DNA of 12,933 nucleotides from Planctomycetaceae bacterium. Its GTDB lineage: Bacteria > Planctomycetota > Planctomycetia > Pirellulales > Thermoguttaceae. The notes beneath the pieces are model-generated. The model did no database searches and had not been told where the DNA came from. It worked only from the letters and a program-made list of their open reading frames with translations. This document shows, piece after piece, positions 7,389-12,933 of the stretch (position 1 is the first letter of the stretch; every line of letters starts with the position of its first letter). The translations under genes and the position numbers were made by a program. The DNA lies in the NCBI GenBank assembly GCA_031267635.1, contig JAIRYX010000506.1, positions 1 through 12,933 on the forward strand, written 5' to 3'.

Positions 7389-7402
7389 GCGCATGAGCTA
7401 TC

Positions 7403-7458
7403 GTAACTATTCAGCCGCTCCAACCCAATAAATCCGCACTGGATGTCTGAATAATTAT
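7403..7458 (-). repeat. dispersed repeat family 1, compact copy
   Basis: On the + strand the ends are GTAACTATTCAG (7403-7414) and CTGAATAATTAT (7447-7458), which are inverted repeats with 10 of 12 matches. The core contains ATCCGCAC, the complement of the GTGCGGAT core word of the other copies. It has the same neighbours (family-2 repeat, then TGCAATAGTAAAATCTT) as the copy around 2127-2206. Confidence 0.65.
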
Positions 7459-7472
7459 TCCGAAAGATTTTA

Positions 7473-7562
7473 CTATTGCAGCCCTTATTTATCACGCTTC
7501 CCTTAGTAGCCGACCACGATCCCTCGAACTCGCCCTTATGCCCCAGCAGTTTCAAGTTAAGC
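7473..7562 (-). repeat. dispersed repeat family 2, copy 2
   Basis: Read on the - strand it starts GCTTAACTTGAAACTGCTGG, continues through GGCATAAGGGCG, GGCTACTAA and GATAAATAAGGG, and ends TGCAATAG. It aligns with 1949-2015, and its first 32 bases are identical to 7754-7785 on the other strand. Confidence 0.75.
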
Positions 7563-7753
7563 ATCATGATTTTCAAGGAATATTTGAAATATTTCTTGTT
7601 TATTTTGTACATTTTATTCAATATAAAATATACCAACTTCACTAAATGATTAATTTTAACCAAAATCGCTATTATTAAGGTACATAACCATACCAACCAC
7701 CACGACCAAGTAATTATTCAAACGCTGTAACATCAGTTATCACTAGAGTTTAC

Positions 7754-7795
7754 GCTTAACTTGAAACTGCTGGGGCATAAGGGCGCGTTTGGGGG
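7754..7795 (+). repeat. dispersed repeat family 2, copy 3 (head only)
   Basis: The first 32 bases (7754-7785) form a perfect inverted repeat with 7531-7562, 191 bases away. The part 7775-7795 is identical to 1949-1969. The similarity to the other copies stops soon after 7800. Confidence 0.8.
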
Positions 7796-8027
7796 CATGT
7801 TAAACGATGAACACTGTCTTAAAAAACCGAAATTTAAAGTGTGAAGAATATATTAGCCATTTTAAAAGATTTTATGCAAAAATTCCGATATTGGTGTGCG
7901 TTTTATCGACTTTTCTACTTGCGGTGCGCAACATGAGTTTATAATTCATTTTTTCGTGGTATTTATTAAAAAGAGGATTGAAAAATTACAGGATTTCATT
8001 ATTTTTTCATTTTTCTGCCCGACCAAA

Positions 8028-8055
8028 TTGTCAATAACAACGTAAAGTCTATAAT
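8028..8055 (+). promoter_or_regulatory. sigma70-type promoter P1 for clpC (predicted)
   Basis: TTGTCA at 8028-8033 and TATAAT at 8050-8055 are spaced by 16 bases, close to the sigma70 consensus. A start near 8062 would give a leader of about 100 bases before clpC. Confidence 0.55.
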
Positions 8056-8079
8056 CTTAAAGAGATTGTCGGGACGTAT

Positions 8080-8107
8080 TTGTCGAAATTGCAAAAGCTG
8101 ATATAAT
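8080..8107 (+). promoter_or_regulatory. sigma70-type promoter P2 for clpC (predicted)
   Basis: TTGTCG at 8080-8085 and TATAAT at 8102-8107 are again spaced by 16 bases, exactly 52 bases downstream of the first site. A start near 8114 would leave a leader of about 50 bases. No CIRCE element or CtsR-type direct repeat is visible near either site. Confidence 0.5.
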
Positions 8108-8162
8108 AATATATAAGGTAAAAATTTAATAACCACCACTATAGTCAAAGAAGAGTGAAGGA

Positions 8163-10742
8163 ATGCCATACGAAAGATTTACCGACCGTGCCAGGAAGGT
8201 GATGCAACTTGCCAATCAGGAAGCCCAACGGTTTAACCATGAATACATCGGGACAGAGCATATTTTGCTCGGCTTGGTGAAAGAAGGTAGCGGTGTTGCC
8301 GCGAACGTTCTTAAAAATATGGATATTGATTTGCGGAAAATCCGTCTGGAAGTTGAAAAACTAGTGCGAAGCGGTCCCGATCTTGTAACAATGGGACGTT
8401 TGCCGCAAACGCCGCGAGCGAAAAAAGTCATTGAGTATTCGATGGAAGAAGCGCGAAGCTTGAATCACAATTACGTCGGAACTGAACATATTTTGTTAGG
8501 TTTATTGCGTGAGCAAGAAGGTGTTGCAGCGCAAGTTCTTATGAATCTTGGACTTAAGCTTGACGAAGTTCGCAAGGAAGTTCTCAATCTTCTGGGACAC
8601 GGTTTGGAAGCGGTTGATTCGGGAGAGCGGAGTGGAAATGAAGTCTTTAGCAGTATCGGCGGCGGAATGCAGGACGATCCATCCAGAAAACCGAGCGGAA
8701 AATCAAAAACGCCGGCGTTGGACAGTTTCGGACGTGATCTGACTGAATTGGCACGTCAGAAAAAGCTTGATCCGGTTATTGGACGCGACAATGAAATTGA
8801 ACGGACAATGCAAATATTGAGTCGCCGTACAAAAAACAATCCGGTATTGCTCGGCGAAGCGGGTGTTGGAAAAACGGCGATTGTCGAAGGTTTTGCGCAG
8901 CGGATTGTCGAAGGAAACGTTCCGGAATTGTTGTTGGATCGTCGTATTGTTGTGCTGGATTTGGCGATGATGGTTGCCGGAACAAAATATCGCGGACAAT
9001 TCGAGGAACGAATCAAAGCGTTAATGAACGAAGTGCAGCGTGTCAAAAATATCATTTTGTTTATTGACGAGTTGCACACATTGGTCGGCGCGGGCGGTGC
9101 GGAAGGCGCGATTGACGCATCCAATGTTCTCAAACCAGCTCTTTCGCGCGGCGAAATGCAATGTATCGGCGCAACAACGCTCGACGAGTACCGTAAATAC
9201 ATTGAGAAAGACAGCGCGTTAGAGCGGCGTTTTCAAATCGTTATGGTCGAACCGTCAAACTTGGATGAAACGGTGCAAATTCTCAAGGGCTTGCGCGACC
9301 GTTATGAAAAACATCACAAAGTTAAAATTACCGATGGCGCATTGGCGGCGGCGGTAGAGCTTTCCAACCGTTACATTACAGCGCGGTGTCTGCCGGATAA
9401 AGCAATTGATGTTATTGATGAAGCCGGTGCGCGAGTTCACTTGAAATCTATGACACGTCCGCCGGATTTAGCCGATTTGGATCAACAAATGGAGCAAATC
9501 AACCGCGAAAAAGAAGAAGCGGTTGCGTCGCAAGATTTTGAAAAAGCGGCGGCATTGCGCGATCAGTCGGACAAAATCCGCAAAAAGAAAAGCGATATTC
9601 AGAAAGAATGGCGGGAACGGTCGCAGCAAGCAAGCGGCGTAGTGGACGATCATGTTATTGCCGAGGTCATTTCCAAAATGACAGGTATTCCGCTAACGCG
9701 AATGACGACCGAAGATTCCAAGCGATTGATGCAGATGGAAGAAGAACTGCACAAACGGGTGATCAGCCAGCAGGAGGCGATCAACGCGGTTTCACGTGTG
9801 ATTCGCCGAAGCCGAAGCGGTTTGCAAGACCCGAAACGCCCGATTGGAAGTTTTATTTTCGCAGGACCGACTGGCGTTGGAAAAACGCTGCTTGCCAAAG
9901 CCCTTGCCGAATTTATGTTCGGCGATGAAGAGGCGTTAGTGCAAGTCGATATGAGCGAGTATATGGAAAAACACAGCGTCAGCCGACTGGTTGGCGCGCC
10001 TCCGGGTTATGTTGGATTTGAAGAAGGTGGTCAGTTGACTGAAAAAATTCGGCGGCGTCCTTATTCGGTCGTGTTGTTCGACGAAATCGAAAAAGCACAT
10101 CCCGACGTGTTCAATATGTTATTGCAAGTCCTTGAAGAGGGACGTCTCACTGATAGTTTCGGACGCAACGTGGACTTCCGCAATACAGTATTAATTATGA
10201 CAACAAACGCCGGTGCGGAAGCAATCAAAAATGAAAGTAAATTCGGATTCGAAACCGGCACGGGAGACAACGGCAATTACGAAAGCATGAAAGAGCGTGT
10301 AACGAGCGAGATTGAAAAAGTTTTCCGACCGGAATTTCTCAACCGGATGAACGAAATTATCGTGTTCCGTCATTTGACCGAAACCGACCTCGGCGCAGTC
10401 ATTGAACTTGAACTGAAGAAACTGCGGAAACGTCTTGCGGAAAAAGGTTTGAAACTGGAACTGACCGATGAAGCGAAGACACTGATCATCAAACGCGGCA
10501 GCACGTTAGATTACGGTGCGCGACCGTTGCGACGTGCAATTGAAGCGAACATTGAAGACCCGCTTTCCGAAGAGATTCTCAAAGGCGAGTTTGAAGGGAA
10601 GAATTATATCAGTGTTGACGTAAAAGAAGTCGGCGGCAAGAAACAGCTTGTGTTCAACGGTTCCGTGATTGACGAGGCGGAATACTGTGAACCGGTTGGC
10701 GTTTCGGTAGCGACGGCTTTTGATAACGATGTTTCGGAATAA
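8163..10742 (+). CDS. clpC: ATP-dependent Clp protease ATP-binding subunit ClpC
   Basis: This Hsp100/AAA+ unfoldase forms a hexamer on ClpP and feeds it proteins in the cytoplasm. The 859-residue product shows the full ClpC layout: a double Clp-N repeat (about 1-145, with two GTEHILLGL segments), a Gly/Ser/Lys linker (150-185), the first AAA+ module with Walker A GEAGVGKT (231-238), Walker B ILFIDE (298-303) and the ERRF arginines (354-357). Next are the UVR-type coiled middle domain (about 446-482), the second AAA+ module with Walker A GPTGVGKT (568-575) and Walker B VVLFDE (636-641), a ClpP-binding loop of the x-G-F type (KFGFE around 694-696), and the C-terminal GARPLRRAIE sensor-2 segment. 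The middle UVR domain separates it from ClpB and ClpA. The ATG at 8163 has purine-rich AGAAGAG 7 bases upstream and the protein starts as ClpC proteins usually do. It stands alone, with no mcsA/mcsB/ctsR neighbours. Confidence 0.97.
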   Translation: MPYERFTDRARKVMQLANQEAQRFNHEYIGTEHILLGLVKEGSGVAANVLKNMDIDLRKIRLEVEKLVRSGPDLVTMGRLPQTPRAKKVIEYSMEEARSLNHNYVGTEHILLGLLREQEGVAAQVLMNLGLKLDEVRKEVLNLLGHGLEAVDSGERSGNEVFSSIGGGMQDDPSRKPSGKSKTPALDSFGRDLTELARQKKLDPVIGRDNEIERTMQILSRRTKNNPVLLGEAGVGKTAIVEGFAQRIVEGNVPELLLDRRIVVLDLAMMVAGTKYRGQFEERIKALMNEVQRVKNIILFIDELHTLVGAGGAEGAIDASNVLKPALSRGEMQCIGATTLDEYRKYIEKDSALERRFQIVMVEPSNLDETVQILKGLRDRYEKHHKVKITDGALAAAVELSNRYITARCLPDKAIDVIDEAGARVHLKSMTRPPDLADLDQQMEQINREKEEAVASQDFEKAAALRDQSDKIRKKKSDIQKEWRERSQQASGVVDDHVIAEVISKMTGIPLTRMTTEDSKRLMQMEEELHKRVISQQEAINAVSRVIRRSRSGLQDPKRPIGSFIFAGPTGVGKTLLAKALAEFMFGDEEALVQVDMSEYMEKHSVSRLVGAPPGYVGFEEGGQLTEKIRRRPYSVVLFDEIEKAHPDVFNMLLQVLEEGRLTDSFGRNVDFRNTVLIMTTNAGAEAIKNESKFGFETGTGDNGNYESMKERVTSEIEKVFRPEFLNRMNEIIVFRHLTETDLGAVIELELKKLRKRLAEKGLKLELTDEAKTLIIKRGSTLDYGARPLRRAIEANIEDPLSEEILKGEFEGKNYISVDVKEVGGKKQLVFNGSVIDEAEYCEPVGVSVATAFDNDVSE

Positions 10743-10761
10743 ATTTATGACACAACCTTCT

Positions 10762-10808
10762 AATTATTTCACATTTTTTTCTCAACTCTCTTAAAAAGTG
10801 AGATAATT
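10762..10808 (+). terminator. possible AT-rich terminator of clpC
   Basis: AATTATTTCAC (10762-10772) pairs with GTGAGATAATT (10798-10808) with one mismatch, with more A/T pairing inside. It starts 20 bases after the clpC stop and is followed by only a short T stretch, so it is a weak candidate. Confidence 0.35.
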
Positions 10809-10823
10809 TTAAAAGTCGAATTT

Positions 10824-11005
10824 GTAACTATTCAATCGCCTCGTGCGGATTTATACTCATCACATTTTAAAATTTGTTTCTCACAAAGGCGCCAAGAACA
10901 CCGAGCGATTCTAAAAAATAAATTCTTTGTTGCTCCGTTGCCTTTGTGAGAAGACATAAATTTAAAGTCGTTTTCGTCTATTTGGCTGGGCAACTGAATA
11001 GTTAT
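10824..11005 (+). repeat. dispersed repeat family 1, copy split by an insert
   Basis: The left half 10824-10854 (GTAACTATTCA...GTGCGGATTTAT) aligns with 2765-2795, 23 of 31 bases. The right half 10979-11005 (TATTTGGCTGGGCAACTGAA...TAGTTAT) supplies the rest of the element. The word TAT stands at both junctions. Confidence 0.55.
10855..10978. repeat. insert-like segment with 13-base inverted repeat
   Basis: TTCTCACAAAGGC (10878-10890) and GCCTTTGTGAGAA (10940-10952) are perfect inverted repeats. AAATTT words flank both arms, extending the symmetry. It lies inside the split family-1 element. Confidence 0.55.
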
Positions 11006-11155
11006 TTGAATTTTAAAGAGTGAGAAGTAGACCTTTTCTCTAACTTTACATCAGGTTGTTTAGGCAAAACAGGTGAATACAAAATAACTGTTTTTTGAAT
11101 AGTGTTCGGTCTATTGATAGGGTTAAAGAAAAGGTCTAGTATAGTAGTATTGGAA

Positions 11156-11213
11156 CATACGCTATTTTCTCTCCAGAAGCCGGAAATGGACGTCATTTTC
11201 CGGCTTGCGTATG
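11156..11213 (-). terminator. hairpin after the right lipoprotein gene, possible terminator
   Basis: AAGCCGGAAATG (11177-11188) pairs with CATTTTCCGGCTT (11194-11206) around a 5-base loop, with one extra T. A further pair, CATACGC (11156-11162) with GCGTATG (11207-11213), extends it with a 14-base one-sided bulge. It lies 36 bases past the lipoprotein stop on the - strand. No T-run follows it leftward, so it may act as a processing or stability structure rather than an intrinsic terminator. Confidence 0.45.
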
Positions 11214-11241
11214 GTTTGTGTTTTCGGTATTGGACGGCTTT

Positions 11242-11619
11242 TCAATTTGCCTTTTCAAATTTCAGGTTAAGCGGCGGCGTTTTGCCTTTTACCACTTCGA
11301 GCGTCAACGGCGTTTTATCGGCAGTGGTGTAATTGTCTTTAACAAGGTTTTTACCGCTTTCGTCAAAACAATTGCTGACGTAAACTTTGTAATTTCCCGG
11401 CGGTATACCGCTTCCGGGAGCGAGTCCGCCCATCACAAATTTTCCGCTTTTGACGTCTCCCGTATATTGCGATTTGTCGTCGGAAATCGTGATAATCCCT
11501 TTTGGCAACGGCGTACCATCTTCATAAGACGCCGTACCGCTTATTTTTACATTACCGTTGCCGTCGCATCCAGAAAAACAGAGACAAACAAGTAATATCG
11601 CAAAAAAATATTTTTTCAA
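11242..11619 (-). CDS. small predicted lipoprotein, beta-sandwich type (right copy)
   Basis: This 125-residue protein has a lipoprotein signal: MKK start, hydrophobic core and lipobox FSGC, with Cys18 as the predicted lipidated residue. The residue after the cysteine is Asp, which in enterobacteria favours inner-membrane retention; whether that rule holds in Planctomycetota is not known. The mature part shows the pattern of transthyretin-like or carboxypeptidase-regulatory-like domains: ISGTASYEDGTPLPKGIITI, GKFVMGGL, IPPGNYKVYVSN, TPLTLEVVKGK, and a final strand LNLKF. It follows the right DUF1559 gene by 88 bases, mirroring the pair at the left end, but an intrinsic terminator lies between them. 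A GGGT purine run 4 bases before the ATG may serve as ribosome binding site. Function is unknown. Confidence 0.87.
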   Translation of the reverse strand: MKKYFFAILLVCLCFSGCDGNGNVKISGTASYEDGTPLPKGIITISDDKSQYTGDVKSGKFVMGGLAPGSGIPPGNYKVYVSNCFDESGKNLVKDNYTTADKTPLTLEVVKGKTPPLNLKFEKAN

Positions 11620-11660
11620 TTTGTACCCTTTTGATTTTGTTGATAATGATAATTTAATTT

Positions 11661-11702
11661 TGAAAAAATATAGAGCGCAAAATCTTTTTCATTTTGTGCT
11701 CT
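11661..11702 (-). terminator. intrinsic terminator after the right DUF1559 gene
   Basis: On the - strand AGAGCACAAAAT (11702-11691) pairs with ATTTTGCGCTCT (11683-11672) with one mismatch around a 7-base loop. It is followed by ATATTTTTTC, a clear U-tract in the RNA. It starts 5 bases after the DUF1559 stop and ends about 42 bases before the lipoprotein gene. Confidence 0.75.
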
Positions 11703-11707
11703 ACACT

Positions 11708-12829
11708 TTACGGTAACGTTACCGCCGCACCATCGTTCACAACTGTTAATTGTCCAACAAGTTGCGGCAACACGGTATTGGAAATATTCTGAACTGAACC
11801 ATCGCCCAGCAAAGCCAGAAAAACGCCGGGGTGATAACTTCCCATCGCGTAGGAGTGCCAAAATGTTAAATCCGCTGCCGTATCATTTCCCCAAGACGAA
11901 GAATTGGCAATGACTTTAAATTCCGTACTTGTTAGAATATTTGCCTGACGCGAAGGAGCATTGGTGAATGTTCCCCAAGTATTTCCGTTAGCGTCGAGAT
12001 AACTACAGTCAATGCCTTCATGTCTTACGTTAGTGCATTTGCCTAAAAAACTTGAAGGAATATGTTTTTCCGCAATACAAAGCTGATTTGATGTGCCGTC
12101 CGCCCAACGAGCCAAACTGTCGCGGATTTCCCAGTTCAATACCTGACAATCATTTGCTGTATCCGCTTTATCAAGCGTTACTTTGGCAACGCGGAACGGA
12201 CCGACATGATATTGTGCTTCCGCTTGCCCGAAATATTTGTAAAACAAATCCGTTCCGCCACGAACAGCGCAAAGCGCGATGTAATCGGTTTGCGGACCCG
12301 GGTCAAATGTTCCTTCCGCATTTGCCGTGCCGGTTCGGCGCGTTGGACATTTCACCCAGTTGACGCTACCGAGTCCTTTTTGTTGTTCCGACGTGAGCGT
12401 TGCCCACCACGCTGCATTGAACACGCGATCAATTCCTTTGCCTTTTCCTGTTCCTTCAGTCAGCAAATCAAAATTGGCTTGTTGTTCGCCGTACGAAAAG
12501 AGGAATGGGAAGAACGTCATCTTTCCGTTTTCTCGTGTATCCGTGCGGATCGGGTTGTACATGTAGGTGAGGAGCGGTGGAATCCCTTTCTGGCTGTCTG
12601 CGAAATTGTGAATCGTCAACCCCATCTGTTTAAGATTGTTGCTGCACTGCATTCTCCGTGCCGCCTCACGCGCGGCTTGAACGGCGGGTAGCAGTAACGC
12701 AATCAAGATTCCGATGATCGCAATCACAACAAGAAGTTCGACAAGCGTAAACGCCCTGCGAACAAAAGATTGTCTTCCAAAACGGGCAGAAATGCACGCA
12801 ATAACACGGGCAAAAAAGAGTGAAATCAC
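11708..12829 (-). CDS. DUF1559 domain protein with prepilin-like N-terminus (right copy)
   Basis: This 373-residue protein has the same architecture as the left copy: a basic leader, RRA|FTLVE (Ala26 instead of the usual Gly at -1, Glu31 at +5), the hydrophobic helix, the AAREAARRMQCSNN segment, and a C-terminal signature YHPGVFLALLGDGSVQNIS. The two copies are nearly identical for about 38 residues after the cleavage site and then differ widely. The start is a GTG; it is chosen because MISLFFAR aligns with MVSVFVAR of the left copy. No Shine-Dalgarno is visible, and a perfect 10-base hairpin stands 4 bases upstream. A frame shifted by one base has an ATG at 12854; since low-quality DNA follows closely, a base error near the start cannot be ruled out. 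The gene ends at an intrinsic terminator. Function is unknown; an exported or pseudopilin-like role is inferred. Confidence 0.92.
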   Translation of the reverse strand: MISLFFARVIACISARFGRQSFVRRAFTLVELLVVIAIIGILIALLLPAVQAAREAARRMQCSNNLKQMGLTIHNFADSQKGIPPLLTYMYNPIRTDTRENGKMTFFPFLFSYGEQQANFDLLTEGTGKGKGIDRVFNAAWWATLTSEQQKGLGSVNWVKCPTRRTGTANAEGTFDPGPQTDYIALCAVRGGTDLFYKYFGQAEAQYHVGPFRVAKVTLDKADTANDCQVLNWEIRDSLARWADGTSNQLCIAEKHIPSSFLGKCTNVRHEGIDCSYLDANGNTWGTFTNAPSRQANILTSTEFKVIANSSSWGNDTAADLTFWHSYAMGSYHPGVFLALLGDGSVQNISNTVLPQLVGQLTVVNDGAAVTLP

Positions 12830-12833
12830 ACGT

Positions 12834-12859
12834 ACAAAATGGCAGATTCGCCATTTTGT
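12834..12859. repeat. perfect 10-base hairpin before the right DUF1559 start
   Basis: ACAAAATGGC (12834-12843) and GCCATTTTGT (12850-12859) are perfect inverted repeats around a 6-base loop. In the - strand transcript the stem ends 4 bases before the GTG, where a ribosome would bind. It is also 3 bases from the artefactual tail, so a fold-back read artefact is possible. Confidence 0.6.
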
Positions 12860-12862
12860 GTT

Positions 12863-12933
12863 CCCCCCCCCCCCGGGGCGGGTGGTGGCGGGGGGGGGGG
12901 TTGGGTGGGGGGGGGTGGCGGGGTGGGGGGGGG
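12863..12933. other. low-complexity G/C tail, probable sequencing or assembly artefact
   Basis: Seventy-one bases contain no A at all: twelve C in a row, then almost pure G with a few T. This is unlike all other DNA in the window and lies at its very end. It is best read as poly-G or low-quality sequence at a contig edge, not genome. Confidence 0.9.

Larger units (their letters stand above)
7103..8162. other. 1.06-kb gene-free divergent intergenic stretch
   Basis: It separates the leftward isomerase-dxr-rseP run from rightward clpC, so it must hold promoters for both. The right 140 bases carry two promoter-like sites for clpC. The left and middle parts hold a 104-base palindromic element (7285-7388), a family-1 copy (7403-7458), a family-2 copy (7473-7562) and a second family-2 head in inverted orientation (7754-7795). 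A partial arm similar to the palindrome is at about 7827-7854. A 123-codon frame on the - strand (7325-7696) runs through these repeats and is not accepted as a gene. Confidence 0.7.
10743..11241. other. gene-free stretch between convergent clpC and lipoprotein genes
   Basis: No credible gene is seen. The stretch holds an AT-rich inverted repeat after clpC, a split family-1 element with an apparent insert, a 16-base inverted pair (AGACCTTTTCTCTAAC at 11029-11044 with its near complement at 11122-11137, 15 of 16), and a compact hairpin after the lipoprotein stop. A 64-codon - strand frame at 11002-11196 crosses these repeats and is not accepted. Confidence 0.65.

Noticed and set aside
7325..7696. 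123-codon frame on the - strand in the clpC upstream region
   Set aside because: It runs through the palindrome, the family-1 copy and the family-2 copy. The homologous repeat at 1949 has an indel that breaks the frame, composition is Lys/Asn/Leu-rich as in random AT-rich DNA, and no ribosome site or known motif is seen.
11002..11196. 64-codon - strand frame downstream of the right lipoprotein
   Set aside because: It overlaps several inverted repeats and has no recognisable signal, domain or ribosome site.
12206..12691. 161-codon + strand frame opposite the right DUF1559 gene
   Set aside because: It is antisense to a well-supported gene, with no motifs and no ribosome site.
12666..12854. 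ATG at 12854 as an alternative start for the right DUF1559 gene
   Set aside because: It is in a different frame from the gene. It would only matter if a base is miscalled between 12829 and 12854, which cannot be tested here; the GTG start aligns with the left copy.

Overview
The window looks like a chromosomal piece of a Planctomycetota bacterium. Both ends carry DUF1559 proteins with the planctomycete-type prepilin-like N-terminus (FTLVELLVVIAIIGILIALL, then an AAREAARRMQCSNN tail). Two small lipoproteins with a beta-sandwich look follow them, a combination common in that phylum. Base composition is moderate and intergenic DNA is AT-rich. A lineage below phylum or class level cannot be read from the sequence.

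Layout: (1) 16-1747, + strand: a DUF1559 pseudopilin-like gene followed by a small lipoprotein gene. (2) 1748-2366: gene-free and packed with repeats. (3) 2367-7102, - strand: a four-gene run read leftward, in the order sugar-phosphate isomerase-like protein, dxr, rseP (overlapping dxr by 16 bases), then acpS after a 174-base gap that holds a repeat. (4) 7103-8162: about 1.06 kb without a gene, holding several inverted and dispersed repeats and, at its right end, two tandem promoter-like sites before clpC. (5) 8163-10742, + strand: clpC. (6) 10743-11241: gene-free, repeats and hairpins. (7) 11242-12829, - strand: a second DUF1559 gene followed by a second small lipoprotein, with a good intrinsic terminator between them. 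(8) 12863-12933: a G/C/T-only tract that is almost certainly an assembly or read artefact at a contig end.

The central genes are housekeeping. Dxr makes MEP for isoprenoid synthesis. RseP is an intramembrane site-2 protease; dxr-rseP adjacency is a widespread bacterial gene order. AcpS activates acyl carrier protein. ClpC is the Hsp100 unfoldase of the ClpCP protease. The outer DUF1559 plus lipoprotein pairs are probably envelope or exported proteins of unknown job, and they mirror each other across the window.

No defence system, CRISPR array, tRNA, rRNA or transposase gene was found. The most unusual content is in the three gene-free stretches. They share at least two families of short non-coding repeats, one with imperfect inverted ends of the type GTAACTATTCAG...CTGAATAGTTAC, and some copies appear split by further small inserted segments. 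These relations were found by eye, and the identities quoted are hand counts.
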